Of a stretch of 64,000 nt of DNA, positions 1-8,664 are shown one piece after another. The number at the start of each line of letters is the position of its first letter. Position 1 is the stretch's first letter. Position numbers and translations under genes: made by a program. This DNA comes from Bremerella sp. TYQ1. GTDB lineage: Bacteria; Planctomycetota; Planctomycetia; Pirellulales; Pirellulaceae. The notes beneath the pieces are model-generated. The model saw nothing but the letters and a program-made list of their open reading frames with translations. It was not told the origin of the DNA and searched no databases. The stretch lies in contig NZ_CP083740.1 of the NCBI RefSeq assembly GCF_020150455.1, forward strand, positions 2,108,001-2,172,000. The letters are read 5' to 3'.

Positions 1-1309
1 ATATCGTTGCTTCGCCACCATGCCATTCAATGGCTTCTCGCAACGTTTCGGCCCTGCCGTCGTGCAGATAAGGCGCTGAGTCTGCTACGCCCCATAGTGG
101 AGGTGTGCGATATTCCTGATATTCGTCGCGCCGCTCGATAGTCGTAAACGTTTCGACTCGATGATATTCGCCGCCGTAGTACATTGGCATAGAAATCAAT
201 TTCCGGGCGGTAACCACCGTCACAGGAATTCTAGCGGCAGGAACGGGATCTTCGAACTCAGCCCCCATGTTATGCAGCAAAAAGTCAGAATAAACACCGC
301 TAACCGCTCCAACATCTTCGACATGGCACTGAGCACACCCGATCGAATTAAAAAGCATCTGGCCCTGACTTACGTGACTTCGCATATTCGGATCTTCCGG
401 CAAGACTTGCTGCGGTCGCGGAAGGGATCGCACAAAGGCAACTAGTTCGTCTGTTTGTGAAGGCTCCAGATCGACGCCGGTCAAACGATAATCAGGCTGC
501 GTGGGATCCTCGGCTTGTAACATCTCTTGAACTTGTAATCCAACTTCGGCAGCACAAGCACCTTTGACAAACAGATCAAGATCGTCCAGTTGGCCTCGCC
601 ATCCGAACCGTCCTGACTTTCTGCCTGAGATACCAGTCTGGTAACTCGATTTGTTTTGCGTATCGGCAATAGCAACGATATCTGACTCGTTGATTCCATC
701 CGCAATCAAATTGGCACCGAATAGTTGAGGAGGATTTCGATCCGCAGTCGCAAATTGAATTTCCCTCATGTAGGCGACAAGCTGAAGTGGCATACTCGAT
801 GCCGCGGCCAAGTTTCGCTCTCGCAGCATTCGACGCAGTCGACCTCGAGATTCAAAGCTATCTTCCAGTGGCGTCGTAATGCGTTGATGGACTTCATCAT
901 AGTCTTGGTTCGTACTGTATCGGTGCAGTAGAACGCCCGTCGAAATACGCCCTTGATCGTCGACAAACAACGGATGCATCAGCTTAAGCCGATTGCGGAT
1001 TGCGTCGGCGTTACGCTGCGTAAATTTGCCTGGTTCGGGAAGGAACGCCAACATCTGCGCGTTATGCTCGTTGGTGCCGCTGCCTCCCACGCCTCCTTGA
1101 GAATGGCATTCCGCGCAGCTTTTCGCATTGTAAAGTGGACCAAGTCCGTCGCCGTTCGGACTGAGTTTGTCATTGGGCTGCCATTGATGGACAAAGAGGT
1201 CGCGGCCCTTGGCAATTTTTTCAGGAGTCGTATCGAACTGGGCCCATGCCGGTGAAGCAAAAAATGTGGCCAGCATTCCGACGACGAGACATAACACGAC
1301 ACGATTCAT
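1..1309 (-). CDS. Di-haem oxidoreductase (DHOR/DUF1111 family), 3' part outside window
   Basis: The reading frame opens at an ATG at 1309 and runs without a stop off the left edge, giving 436 codons. A signal peptide ends near residue 23 (AWA then Q), so the protein is exported. Two c-type haem sites are visible: CAECH at residues 65-69, within the family block GDGLGPLYNAKSC, and CAQCH at residues 325-329. The last visible part contains APYLHDGRAETLREAIEW, typical of the end of the DUF1111 'thiol oxidoreductase' family; only a short C-terminal piece should be missing. A Shine-Dalgarno-like AAAGGGA lies about 6 bases before the start. It is divergent from msrB, with 262 bases between them. The family resembles MauG-type di-haem proteins; the true electron donor is unknown. 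Confidence 0.9.
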   Translation of the reverse strand, partial: MNRVVLCLVVGMLATFFASPAWAQFDTTPEKIAKGRDLFVHQWQPNDKLSPNGDGLGPLYNAKSCAECHSQGGVGGSGTNEHNAQMLAFLPEPGKFTQRNADAIRNRLKLMHPLFVDDQGRISTGVLLHRYSTNQDYDEVHQRITTPLEDSFESRGRLRRMLRERNLAAASSMPLQLVAYMREIQFATADRNPPQLFGANLIADGINESDIVAIADTQNKSSYQTGISGRKSGRFGWRGQLDDLDLFVKGACAAEVGLQVQEMLQAEDPTQPDYRLTGVDLEPSQTDELVAFVRSLPRPQQVLPEDPNMRSHVSQGQMLFNSIGCAQCHVEDVGAVSGVYSDFLLHNMGAEFEDPVPAARIPVTVVTARKLISMPMYYGGEYHRVETFTTIERRDEYQEYRTPPLWGVADSAPYLHDGRAETLREAIEWHGGEATI

Positions 1310-1571
1310 CTGATTCCCTTTCTTCCACGAAGCGCTCTATGTAGCCGCACGAGTGGGGCCAACACCCCCTATCTAAGCAATGTTTTCCGACGCTGCAAAC
1401 ATTCTGTCCATCTTTTTCGGAAACGTTCGTAAAACGAGAAAGAGATCAAACAACACCGATATAGCCACATTGCCTATCCTTCCAAGAACCGACCGCTTGG
1501 TTCCCGCCGCATGCCTCTTAAAATGAAGAAACCCCCAGTCGATCAACTTCGAGCTTGTCAGGAAGAACACC

Positions 1572-1967
1572 ATGTCGTCGAACTTCAATTCCCTCAACGA
1601 TGCCGAGCAACATGTCATTCTGCGGAAAGGAACCGAACGTCCTTTCACCGGCGAATATACCGATTTGAAAGCGAAAGGAACGTTCATTTGCCGGCAATGC
1701 AACATGCCGCTCTATCGCTCGGACGACAAGTTCGAGAGCCATTGTGGATGGCCTAGTTTCGATGACGACCTGCCAGACTCGGTGAAACGTGTCCCGGATG
1801 CCGATGGTCGCCGCACCGAGATCGTCTGCGCCAACTGCGGCGGGCACTTGGGCCACGTATTTGAAGGAGAAGGCTTTACCTCAAAGAACACGCGGCACTG
1901 CGTCAACTCGATCTCCATGCGTTTTATTCCGGAAGGCGAGACACTGCCGGAGGTGATCCAGCCGTAG
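1572..1967 (+). CDS. msrB: Peptide-methionine (R)-S-oxide reductase MsrB
   Basis: This 131-residue protein repairs oxidised methionine by reducing the R-epimer of methionine sulfoxide, normally using thioredoxin. It carries the zinc-binding pairs CRQC and CANC, the family block CGWPSF, GGHLGHVFEGEG, and the catalytic cysteine in RHCVNSISM near the C terminus. Length fits a stand-alone cytoplasmic MsrB with no MsrA fusion and no signal peptide. GGAAG lies 6 bases before the ATG. The neighbours, a di-haem oxidoreductase upstream and an OxyR-type regulator 89 bases downstream, suggest an oxidative-stress locus; that link is an inference from context. Confidence 0.97.
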   Translation: MSSNFNSLNDAEQHVILRKGTERPFTGEYTDLKAKGTFICRQCNMPLYRSDDKFESHCGWPSFDDDLPDSVKRVPDADGRRTEIVCANCGGHLGHVFEGEGFTSKNTRHCVNSISMRFIPEGETLPEVIQP

Positions 1968-1997
1968 CGGATGCTCTCGCATGAACCATGCGTTGTG

Positions 1998-2026
1998 TGC
2001 ATAATGGCGAACACGACTATGCATAA
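1998..2026 (+). promoter_or_regulatory. Direct TGCATAA repeats upstream of the OxyR-type gene
   Basis: TGCATAA occurs at 1998-2004 and again at 2020-2026, so the copies start 22 bases apart, about two helical turns, and 31 bases before the regulator's start codon. LysR-family regulators often bind next to their own promoter, so this may be an autoregulatory site. No clear OxyR ATAG consensus is visible, and two 7-base matches could be chance. Confidence 0.25.
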
Positions 2027-2056
2027 CATCCTGGGATCTTCGCGGTTTGCGGCAGC

Positions 2057-2953
2057 ATGGAAATCGAACAACTCCAACAGTTCTTAAAGCTCGCCGAGCT
2101 TGGCAACTTCACCAGAGCCGCCGAGAGTCTGGCCATGTCTCAGCCGGCGTTAAGTCGTTCGATTGCTCGGCTGGAAGAAACGCTCGGCCAGCCGCTGTTT
2201 GAACGTCAGAGCCGAAAAGTCACGCTCACCGATGCAGGGCAGATTCTATTGCCGCGAGCGCATCGGATTGTCTCTCTTGTGGAAGACACCAAAGCCGAAA
2301 TCTCTGACGACGGCGAGAGTGGACGGATTCGCCTGGGTGCCATTCCGACGATCGCTCCGTTTTTACTTCCGGAGATGCTGAGCCCGTTTTCCGAAACCTT
2401 TCCCAAGGCCCATCTGACCGTTCAGGAAGACACCACCGACAATCTTCTGCGGCGATGCCAACAAGGAGAAATCGACTTGGCGATACTTGCCTTACCGATT
2501 TCGGCCAAGCATTTGGAAGTGGAGGCGTTGTTCGATGAAGAGTTGCTGTTAGTGCTTCCCGTCAATCATCCCCTGGGGGCAAAGAAGCAGATCAAGCTGG
2601 CCGACATCGAACCATATCCATTTATTTTGCTGGATGAAGCTCATTGCCTTTCGGACAACATCGTCACGTTTTGTCGCCATCGCTCGTTCAACCCGATTTC
2701 GGTCGAACGAACAAGCCAACTGGCGACCGTGCAAGAGTTGGTTTCGATGAACCATGGCGTGTCGATGATTCCCACGATGGCCAAGAAGCTCGACTCCAGC
2801 CCTCGCCGCGTTTACCGATCGTTGCATGGAACGAAACCGATGCGGAAAATTGCGATGATCTGGAATCCGTATCGGTTCCAATGCAAATTGATCGATCGCT
2901 TCAAGGAACATGTGCGGCAATTCTCAAAGTCTTACAACGCGTTGGCTGACTAA
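2057..2953 (+). CDS. oxyR: OxyR-type LysR-family peroxide-sensing regulator
   Basis: This is a 298-residue LysR-type transcriptional regulator. Residues 1-60 form the winged helix-turn-helix ([19 protein letters not shown]) and residues about 90-295 the periplasmic-binding-protein-like effector domain. The domain contains [11 protein letters not shown], with cysteines at 197 and 206. The spacing and surroundings match the E. coli OxyR pair C199/C208 (HCLRDQAMGFC), which forms the peroxide-induced disulfide. This supports assignment as OxyR rather than a generic LysR. It follows msrB on the same strand. Its stop codon overlaps the stop of the convergent MgtC-like gene by 4 bases. Confidence 0.88.
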   Translation: MEIEQLQQFLKLAELGNFTRAAESLAMSQPALSRSIARLEETLGQPLFERQSRKVTLTDAGQILLPRAHRIVSLVEDTKAEISDDGESGRIRLGAIPTIAPFLLPEMLSPFSETFPKAHLTVQEDTTDNLLRRCQQGEIDLAILALPISAKHLEVEALFDEELLLVLPVNHPLGAKKQIKLADIEPYPFILLDEAHCLSDNIVTFCRHRSFNPISVERTSQLATVQELVSMNHGVSMIPTMAKKLDSSPRRVYRSLHGTKPMRKIAMIWNPYRFQCKLIDRFKEHVRQFSKSYNALAD

Positions 2954-3441
2954 GGGCCAGGGTCAGACTTTCCGTCGAAGAAGATACGCTCGAATGCCCC
3001 GACGCAAACCAGCGTGATCATTGCCAAACCAATCGCCATCACGCCGAGTCCGTAAAACCCCATGCCACACGCGAGTCCTGTTGCGGCGGCAACCCAAATG
3101 GAAGCAGCGGTTGTCAAACCGCGGACATCACCGCGTGATTCAATGATCGATCCGGCGCCCAGAAATCCAACACCGCCGATGATCCCAGATACAATCCGGA
3201 ACAAATCGACCTCTAACCAGGAAGGCTCGTTTTGCCCGAGCGATTCGGTGTAGTGCAGTCCCGCAAGTACGAACGTGGCAGCACCGAGCGAAACCATCAT
3301 GTGCGTCCGCAGCCCGGCCGGCTTGGCTTTCTTTTCCCGTTCCCAGCCGAGTGCCGCGCCGCACAGCGTTGCCAACAACAGCCGTACGAACGACTCGGCA
3401 CTCCATGTCGATGCGATCGCAATCAGGGAAATGTCATTCAT
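2950..3441 (-). CDS. MgtC/SapB-family inner-membrane protein
   Basis: This 163-residue hydrophobic protein has the MgtC/SapB pattern: [20 protein letters not shown] after the first membrane segment, then [11 protein letters not shown], and [12 protein letters not shown] later. About four to five membrane segments are predicted by eye. The family is linked to magnesium homeostasis and, in pathogens, survival in macrophages; the role here is unknown. I chose the ATG at 3441 because GAGGAAG sits 4 bases upstream; a TTG five codons earlier lies before that site. Stops of this gene and the LysR-type gene overlap by 4 bases. Confidence 0.85.
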   Translation of the reverse strand: MNDISLIAIASTWSAESFVRLLLATLCGAALGWEREKKAKPAGLRTHMMVSLGAATFVLAGLHYTESLGQNEPSWLEVDLFRIVSGIIGGVGFLGAGSIIESRGDVRGLTTAASIWVAAATGLACGMGFYGLGVMAIGLAMITLVCVGAFERIFFDGKSDPGP

Positions 3442-3554
3442 CGTGCTTCCTCGCAAGTGGCGTCCCTCAGGGATGAATAGCTACTTGTTTTGCAGCACAA
3501 GACATGCCGAACGCTCATCAAATCTTCACAATCTAAAATGCAGCGATTCGCGCA

Positions 3555-3585
3555 TGAAAAAGGGCCTCCCGTGGGAAGCCCTTTG
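3555..3585 (-). terminator. Intrinsic terminator (minus strand)
   Basis: AAAGGGC and GCCCTTT arms flank a TCCC/GGGA inner stem. Read on the minus strand the hairpin ends in a run of T, just 22 bases past the stop of the PDZ-protein gene. Confidence 0.8.
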
Positions 3586-3606
3586 TAGATGGTTGCGAGC
3601 GGCGAT

Positions 3607-4710
3607 TTAAAGATCGCGGCCATTCCGCATTGCGCGGAGCTCTTCGCGGAGTTCGCGGACCTCTTGTTCCAAGTCGCGTACGCGTCGGCTGAGCGAATCG
3701 ACTTGTTCCTGCGAAACCATTCCGGCCGGCATCTCACCACCTTCGACCGCCTCCAATGCGTTCTGCAACATTCGCAGAGCAGGGCGATCACCGTTGGCTC
3801 CTGGAGTACCGGGGCCGAGATCTCGGTCGTTCGGCGGTGGCAAGTCGCGTGGGTTGCCATAATAGAGTTGGGTCGATTCCATTCGATTGCCGTAATAGTA
3901 ATTTACGGGAATCGTCCGATCAGCCGGGGAAGAGCGGACCATCTGGATCAATCCCACAGCATCATCCACGCGGCGGCCATCGTATGAAACAATCACAGCA
4001 CCTACAGGAATGTTGGCTCGGTCAGCGACACTTCCGCGGCTAACGCTTTCGACATAAGCGCCGCGGCGTACCGATACGCCTGTCTGAGCACGAATTTGAT
4101 CGGTCAACGGTACCACGCGCACTCCCAGAACGCGCGGCGCGTTATCAACCGGCGGTGGAAGCGGGTCGGCAGGCAGAGGCATTTCTTCTTCCACGCCTAA
4201 CGGATCGTACGGAACCGGACGATCAGGGCGAGTTGGTCGTACAGGCACTTCAACCTCTTGGCTACCGAGCACCAGCGTCATTCCCACAGTCTTGCTGTTG
4301 TCTCGAATCGCTTTCACGACGATTCGATCGCCAGGCTTCTTTTCGTCCATCCAAGCGGCAAGTTCGTCGAGCGAGCCGAACATCTTGCCATCGATCGACA
4401 TGATGCGGTCACCTTGCTGCAGCCCTGCTTGCGCGGCAGGTCCCCCTGGATTGACGTTGGTGACGAGAAGTCCTTGGTTTTGCTGTGGATCAGCATCCGC
4501 CACGGCCGAATCGAGCATCGCCCCTAGATAAGGACGTTCAATCGTGTCTGTTGGAGGAGGGCGATTGGGACGGTCAGGTCGGTTTTCTTGAACCTGATCT
4601 AGCAGGTTTCCTAGTCGTTCCAATGCCCCTTGTGCCATGGCTGCTTGGGGAGAGAGCAGCAGAACTCCTCCCAGAACCAGGGCGATTCCATATCGTGTTC
4701 GTGACTGCAT
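3607..4710 (-). CDS. Secreted protein with two PDZ domains and a C-terminal coiled coil
   Basis: This 367-residue protein starts with a signal peptide (cleavage near AMAQ, residue 26). A first PDZ domain lies at about residues 60-150 (YLGAML, GPAAQAGLQQGDRIMSIDG), a proline-rich linker follows, and a second PDZ domain lies at about 190-285 (VLGVRV, GSVADRANIPVGAVIVSYDG). The last 40 residues are a charged heptad-like coiled coil (RRVRDLEQEVRELREELRAM). No protease domain is present, so it is a peptide-binding or scaffold protein rather than a DegP-type protease. A strong AAGGAGG precedes the ATG and a terminator follows the gene, so it is probably monocistronic. Confidence 0.85.
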   Translation of the reverse strand: MQSRTRYGIALVLGGVLLLSPQAAMAQGALERLGNLLDQVQENRPDRPNRPPPTDTIERPYLGAMLDSAVADADPQQNQGLLVTNVNPGGPAAQAGLQQGDRIMSIDGKMFGSLDELAAWMDEKKPGDRIVVKAIRDNSKTVGMTLVLGSQEVEVPVRPTRPDRPVPYDPLGVEEEMPLPADPLPPPVDNAPRVLGVRVVPLTDQIRAQTGVSVRRGAYVESVSRGSVADRANIPVGAVIVSYDGRRVDDAVGLIQMVRSSPADRTIPVNYYYGNRMESTQLYYGNPRDLPPPNDRDLGPGTPGANGDRPALRMLQNALEAVEGGEMPAGMVSQEQVDSLSRRVRDLEQEVRELREELRAMRNGRDL

Positions 4711-4873
4711 CCGATCCTCCTTCTCTGATTACACTCAGGGGACAGTACCCCAAGCAGGTTGCCTTGCATGGTCTATTGTCCCGCATTCGCTGCAAGAAGA
4801 AAAGCAATTCCAGCAGTCAACGTCGGCAAAATCCGTAAAGACACAAATCTACTGCGTTGGTAGGCTAGAACGT

Positions 4874-5818
4874 ATGGAATCAGAGCACCTCGACAATCTT
4901 GAGATCGGCACCGCTTCGCCTAGCCATTATGGTGCTGCGTTGTGGCTAGCTACCGGTGGACGCACTCGGCATGCGAACCGAGGCCGGGTCACCGCGCTTT
5001 TAGCCGCCGAAAAGCAGGGCCGCGTCAGCTTCGAAGGACTCTTAACCGCCACAAGAGGCAATCGCGTCGTCGCAGCACTGTGGTGTTTACAGCAGCCGGG
5101 ACGGATTGCGACAGTCTGGGGACCGGGACTTTTGCCAAACGAACCAGACACCACCGCGCAAGCATTGGTGGAACGATCCGTTCAGTTTGCTCGTCAGGCC
5201 GGCAGTCACTTGATTCAAAGCCTTGTCGGTCTCGAAAACCCGGCCGCTGGCAATTTACTTGCCCAAAGTGGATTTCGATCTATCACTCAACTTAGTCACC
5301 TGCAGGCGAACATCGACGAAATCAGCGCCGAGGCTCCTCGACCAGAACTTCGCTTCGTTCGCTGCGAGGACTATCGCGCTGAAGCGTTCCGCGACTTAGT
5401 TACCGCGACGTATCAAGATAGCCTCGACTGCCCGGAACTGGACAGTATTCGACAAACTTCCGACGTTTTAGATGGCTACTACGCGACAAGTAGCCAGTCG
5501 ACGCAGAACTGGTACACAATCCATTCCGACGAAGAAACACTGGGGATGGTTATCCTGGCGCATCACGAAGTCACCAATCAGGTGGAACTCATCTATTTTG
5601 GTTTGCTGCCGAAGTATCGCCGCTTGGGATTAGGGGCAGAGATCTTACGGTTCACAATCAATGTGGCGGCGTTCCTTGGCTGCGAATCGATCCTTACAGG
5701 GGTCGATCAGCGGAACTCCCCAGCGGTGGCACTCTACCGCCGCTTCGGTTTCCAGCAGGCGGAAGCGAAAGAGTTGTTTCTGCTGCCCTTAAAATCGAGC
5801 TCGATCGCCGTTGCGTAA
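4874..5818 (+). CDS. GNAT-family N-acetyltransferase
   Basis: This 314-residue protein has a C-terminal GNAT domain with the acetyl-CoA binding motif A (FGLLPKYRRLGLGAEIL) and motif B (NSPAVALYRRFGFQ). The N-terminal half looks like a second, degenerate GNAT fold (NPAAGNLLAQSGFRS), a tandem arrangement seen in other GNATs. The substrate cannot be told from sequence. The ATG at 4874 begins the conserved part; the open frame extends further upstream only through the PDZ gene's promoter region. It is divergent from the PDZ gene. Confidence 0.8.
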   Translation: MESEHLDNLEIGTASPSHYGAALWLATGGRTRHANRGRVTALLAAEKQGRVSFEGLLTATRGNRVVAALWCLQQPGRIATVWGPGLLPNEPDTTAQALVERSVQFARQAGSHLIQSLVGLENPAAGNLLAQSGFRSITQLSHLQANIDEISAEAPRPELRFVRCEDYRAEAFRDLVTATYQDSLDCPELDSIRQTSDVLDGYYATSSQSTQNWYTIHSDEETLGMVILAHHEVTNQVELIYFGLLPKYRRLGLGAEILRFTINVAAFLGCESILTGVDQRNSPAVALYRRFGFQQAEAKELFLLPLKSSSIAVA

Positions 5819-6123
5819 AACGGTTTCGACATCCGGTTTACCGGCTCTTCCTATTTTCTTCACGAAGCGTGACCAACCGTGTCAGACGGTATTCTCGACG
5901 CAAAAATGTTCGTAAACTGCTATTTTTCAAGGCGATACGACACGAGATTGCTCGCAGCTTGAATCGGAATTGCCAGGATTCGACAAATTATCCACGGGCA
6001 TGTTCAGATCGTGTTAGAAAATGGAAAGCCGCTACTCGTCGCAATTCTCCGGGAAATCGCGGGCATTCCGCAGGTGGCCATTTCCCCCTTCGCTTTTTTT
6101 CTACCACGGTCCATCGGAGAGGT
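5819..6123. other. Intergenic region upstream of dnaA with one DnaA-box-like site
   Basis: No convincing gene is present. TTATCCACG at 5988-5996 differs from the consensus DnaA box TTATCCACA in one base, and lies about 130 bases upstream of the dnaA promoter. Only this single copy is visible, with no AT-rich unwinding element and no cluster of boxes, so it fits autoregulation of dnaA better than a replication origin. Confidence 0.35.
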
Positions 6124-6151
6124 TTGACAGGAGTGCTAGCGTGCCTACAAT
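6124..6151 (+). promoter_or_regulatory. Sigma-70-type promoter of dnaA
   Basis: A perfect -35 box TTGACA (6124-6129), a 16-base spacer and a -10 box TACAAT (6146-6151) precede dnaA. Transcription would begin near 6158, leaving a leader of about 105 bases before the GTG start. Confidence 0.65.
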
Positions 6152-6263
6152 CATCCTCCACGCGGCTGTTGATGCCGCCTGTTTTTGCCTCTCTCCCGTC
6201 TGGGGTTGAAGGACGATTTTCGGAGTGGAAATCGCGAATTCAACTCGCTGAAAGAGTCAGCCT

Positions 6264-7679
6264 GTGGTCACGGAAGACATCGAAATTCTGCCCGCATTGC
6301 GTCTTGCAATGATCGAAAGGGTAGGACAAGATCGCTTCGATCTTTGGTTCGGTACCAACAACACTCAATTTCGCTTGAGCGAAGGGTGTCTGTTGATCGA
6401 ATCAACGAGCCGAGTGAATCTCGACTTCCTCCGTAAGAACTTCCACGAGGCAGTTCGCCAGGCTCTTTCCGACGTGCAACTCTCGGGACATCAAGTCATC
6501 TACCGCGAAGGTTCGGCATCCGCACCTAAAGCGGCGTCCGCTTCGACCAAGGCCGCGGAAAAGAAGATGACACCTCCTCCCACTCCAGCAAAACCGGCTC
6601 GCTCCAATGCGTCGTCCAGTAGTTCGACGATCATTCAGCGGCGTCGTTTTTCCTCGCTGAAAGACTTTGTCGTCAGCGATTGCAATTCGATGGCAAAGAC
6701 TGCCGCCACGATGGTGCTGCAGCAGCCGGGACAGATCTCACCGCTTTATATCCATGGTCCCTCCGGCAGTGGTAAAACGCACCTGTTGGAAGGTATCTAT
6801 GGACTTGCCCAGCAGAAAAAAGAGCTCGGGCGCGTCGTCTATCTATCGGCCGAGCAATTCACGACCTATTTCCTGGAAGCGTTACAGTCTTCCGGGGTGG
6901 CCAGTTTCCGCCGAAAGTATCGTGATGTCGGTGTGCTGATTATCGACGACGTACAGTTCTTCGCGGGCAAACGCGCCACGAAAACCGAACTACTCCACAC
7001 GCTCGATGCGATCACGCGTCGCGGTGGCCAGGTCGTCCTCGCAGGCAGCCAACGTCCGACGGAACTTTCAGCCCTCGGTACTGAGCTTGTCGCACGCTTC
7101 TCCAGCGGTCTGATCTGCAAAGTCGATCCTCTGGACGAAACTTGCAAGCAAGCCATGATCGAACGCCTCGCCGAGAAGCGTGGTGTCGTACTCAACGAGT
7201 CACTAATCCATTGGCTGATGCGTCAGTTGCCAGGAGAAGGACGTCTCGTTTCCGGTGCAATCAACCGCTTGTGGGCTTACTGTGCCGTCGAGGGCAACGA
7301 ACTTTCGATTGCTGTGCTCGAAAACCTGCTTTCGGATTTGATCCCTCAGCGCAGCAGCATGATGCGTTTGGATGATGTCGAAAACGCGGTCTGTCGCGTG
7401 TTTGGCGTCGACACGAAATTGCTTCGGTCGCAATCCAAATCGCGTCGTGCCAGTAATCCTCGAATGTTGGCCATGTGGTTGGCTCGTAAGCATACCGGGG
7501 CTGCTCTTTCAGACATTTGCCTGCATTTCCAACGACGCAGCCATAGCACCGTCATCTCGGCTGAGAAGAAGGTCAACAAGTGGCTGTCGGAAGACTGCGT
7601 GGTTCAGATCGCAGATCGATCGTTGAAGGCCAAAGAGGCCATAGAGTTGGCCGAAGCCGAATTGCGTTCCAGCCGGTAG
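6264..7679 (+). CDS. dnaA: Chromosomal replication initiator DnaA (divergent DNA-binding motif)
   Basis: This 471-residue protein has the DnaA layout. Domain I is about residues 1-80, a low-complexity linker rich in A/P/S/K spans about 90-120, and the AAA+ domain III follows with Walker A GPSGSGKT (165-172), Walker B LIIDD (D228, D229) and ELVARFSSGL. Domain IV is C-terminal. In E. coli the recognition motif is RDHTTV; here it is RSHSTV (residues 425-430), so the base-contacting aspartate is serine and one threonine is serine. The GTG start is the only good candidate; GAAAGAG lies upstream. Neither dnaN, recF nor rpmH is nearby. It could be the main initiator or a DnaA paralogue with altered site preference. 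Confidence 0.88.
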   Translation: MVTEDIEILPALRLAMIERVGQDRFDLWFGTNNTQFRLSEGCLLIESTSRVNLDFLRKNFHEAVRQALSDVQLSGHQVIYREGSASAPKAASASTKAAEKKMTPPPTPAKPARSNASSSSSTIIQRRRFSSLKDFVVSDCNSMAKTAATMVLQQPGQISPLYIHGPSGSGKTHLLEGIYGLAQQKKELGRVVYLSAEQFTTYFLEALQSSGVASFRRKYRDVGVLIIDDVQFFAGKRATKTELLHTLDAITRRGGQVVLAGSQRPTELSALGTELVARFSSGLICKVDPLDETCKQAMIERLAEKRGVVLNESLIHWLMRQLPGEGRLVSGAINRLWAYCAVEGNELSIAVLENLLSDLIPQRSSMMRLDDVENAVCRVFGVDTKLLRSQSKSRRASNPRMLAMWLARKHTGAALSDICLHFQRRSHSTVISAEKKVNKWLSEDCVVQIADRSLKAKEAIELAEAELRSSR

Positions 7680-7701
7680 ATTCTTTTATTTGCCGCTTCA
7701 G

Positions 7702-7721
7702 GCGACCATTCTTGCGGTCGC
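7702..7721 (+). terminator. Hairpin downstream of dnaA, weak terminator candidate
   Basis: GCGACC and GGTCGC form a 6-bp stem 22 bases after the dnaA stop. No T-tract follows, so termination here is uncertain. Confidence 0.3.
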
Positions 7722-7792
7722 TCGCTTATTGAAGGCGATCTAAGTGCATGCCTACGAAGAGAACGACATGGCTCGCAAGCGACCTTAGAAAC

Positions 7793-8539
7793 TTACTTGA
7801 AGCCCCAGCGGCCGGCGTGTTTGTCTCGCTCGACCAATTGAGCCATTTCGGGGCTCAGCGAGTAGTAGCGCGAGGGGCGATTGATCTCGAGATCGATCTT
7901 CAGCCGAGCGTGTGGCAGATTTTGATTGATGACCGGAGCAGGCTCAACTCGCAGCACACTCACGGGGTCGCCGTTCCACTTCACCATGTAAAGCGATCCA
8001 GCGACCGTTGGTTCTGACTCGAACTTATAATGCTGCGTCAGCATTGCCACCAGTCGGCGTTCGTCGCCGGTGCTGCCGTGAAATGTGATCCGCTGCAGTA
8101 CTTTGTCTTTGTCAAAATAATACGTCAATGAACCGGCAATGTCATCGATTCGCGAGCCACTGACCAACGGGACACGCATCCCTTCCAATTGAGTATCCGA
8201 CAACGTGGTACTGACGCGCGGCCAGGTATCCATGACCCAGCGAGGATTGGCATGGAAGTTAATCACATGATCCAGTTGCTGAAAGACTGGTGCAGAAGTT
8301 GGTCCGCTGTTTCCCTTCGCAGCCACGTTTGTCGGTGCCGAAAGACCAGAATTCGCCGTTTGCGGCTTTCCTTCTCCATCAATCGATGCGGCAGGAGCTG
8401 CTTCACCCGATGGCCAGAGATCGGTTGCTTTGTTCCAATAGGAATTGGCCGTTTCGCGCACGGAAGGATCGTAATAGCTATAAGGCACGCCAAAGCTGGC
8501 GGCTGCGGCTACCCAGAACATGACCGTTCGACGAAACAC
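7793..8539 (-). CDS. Conserved hypothetical envelope protein
   Basis: I do not recognise this 248-residue protein. It has one N-terminal hydrophobic segment (residues about 5-22) that acts as an anchor or signal, a low-complexity A/P/G/S linker up to about residue 90, and a soluble domain beginning WVMDTWPRVSTTLSD. The domain has alternating strands such as GSLTYYFDKDKVLQRITFHG and ends in SRYYSLSPEMAQLVERD. The GTG start at 8539 is preferred because TAAGGAG lies 6 bases upstream; an ATG six codons later lacks such a site. It is divergent from the methyltransferase gene. Confidence 0.75.
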   Translation of the reverse strand: MFRRTVMFWVAAAASFGVPYSYYDPSVRETANSYWNKATDLWPSGEAAPAASIDGEGKPQTANSGLSAPTNVAAKGNSGPTSAPVFQQLDHVINFHANPRWVMDTWPRVSTTLSDTQLEGMRVPLVSGSRIDDIAGSLTYYFDKDKVLQRITFHGSTGDERRLVAMLTQHYKFESEPTVAGSLYMVKWNGDPVSVLRVEPAPVINQNLPHARLKIDLEINRPSRYYSLSPEMAQLVERDKHAGRWGFK

Positions 8540-8664
8540 GATGGACTCCTTACCTTAATGATTCATCCATCAACATCATCGAACCAAGCCCGGCCGCCGC
8601 GTGAAAGACATGCCAGCACGTGCTAGGACCCGAGCGTTTGCCATGCTTTTCGCAGATCGAAGAA

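Noticed and set aside
5819..6263. Replication origin upstream of dnaA
   Set aside because: Only one near-consensus DnaA box, no box cluster, no AT-rich unwinding region and no dnaN nearby.
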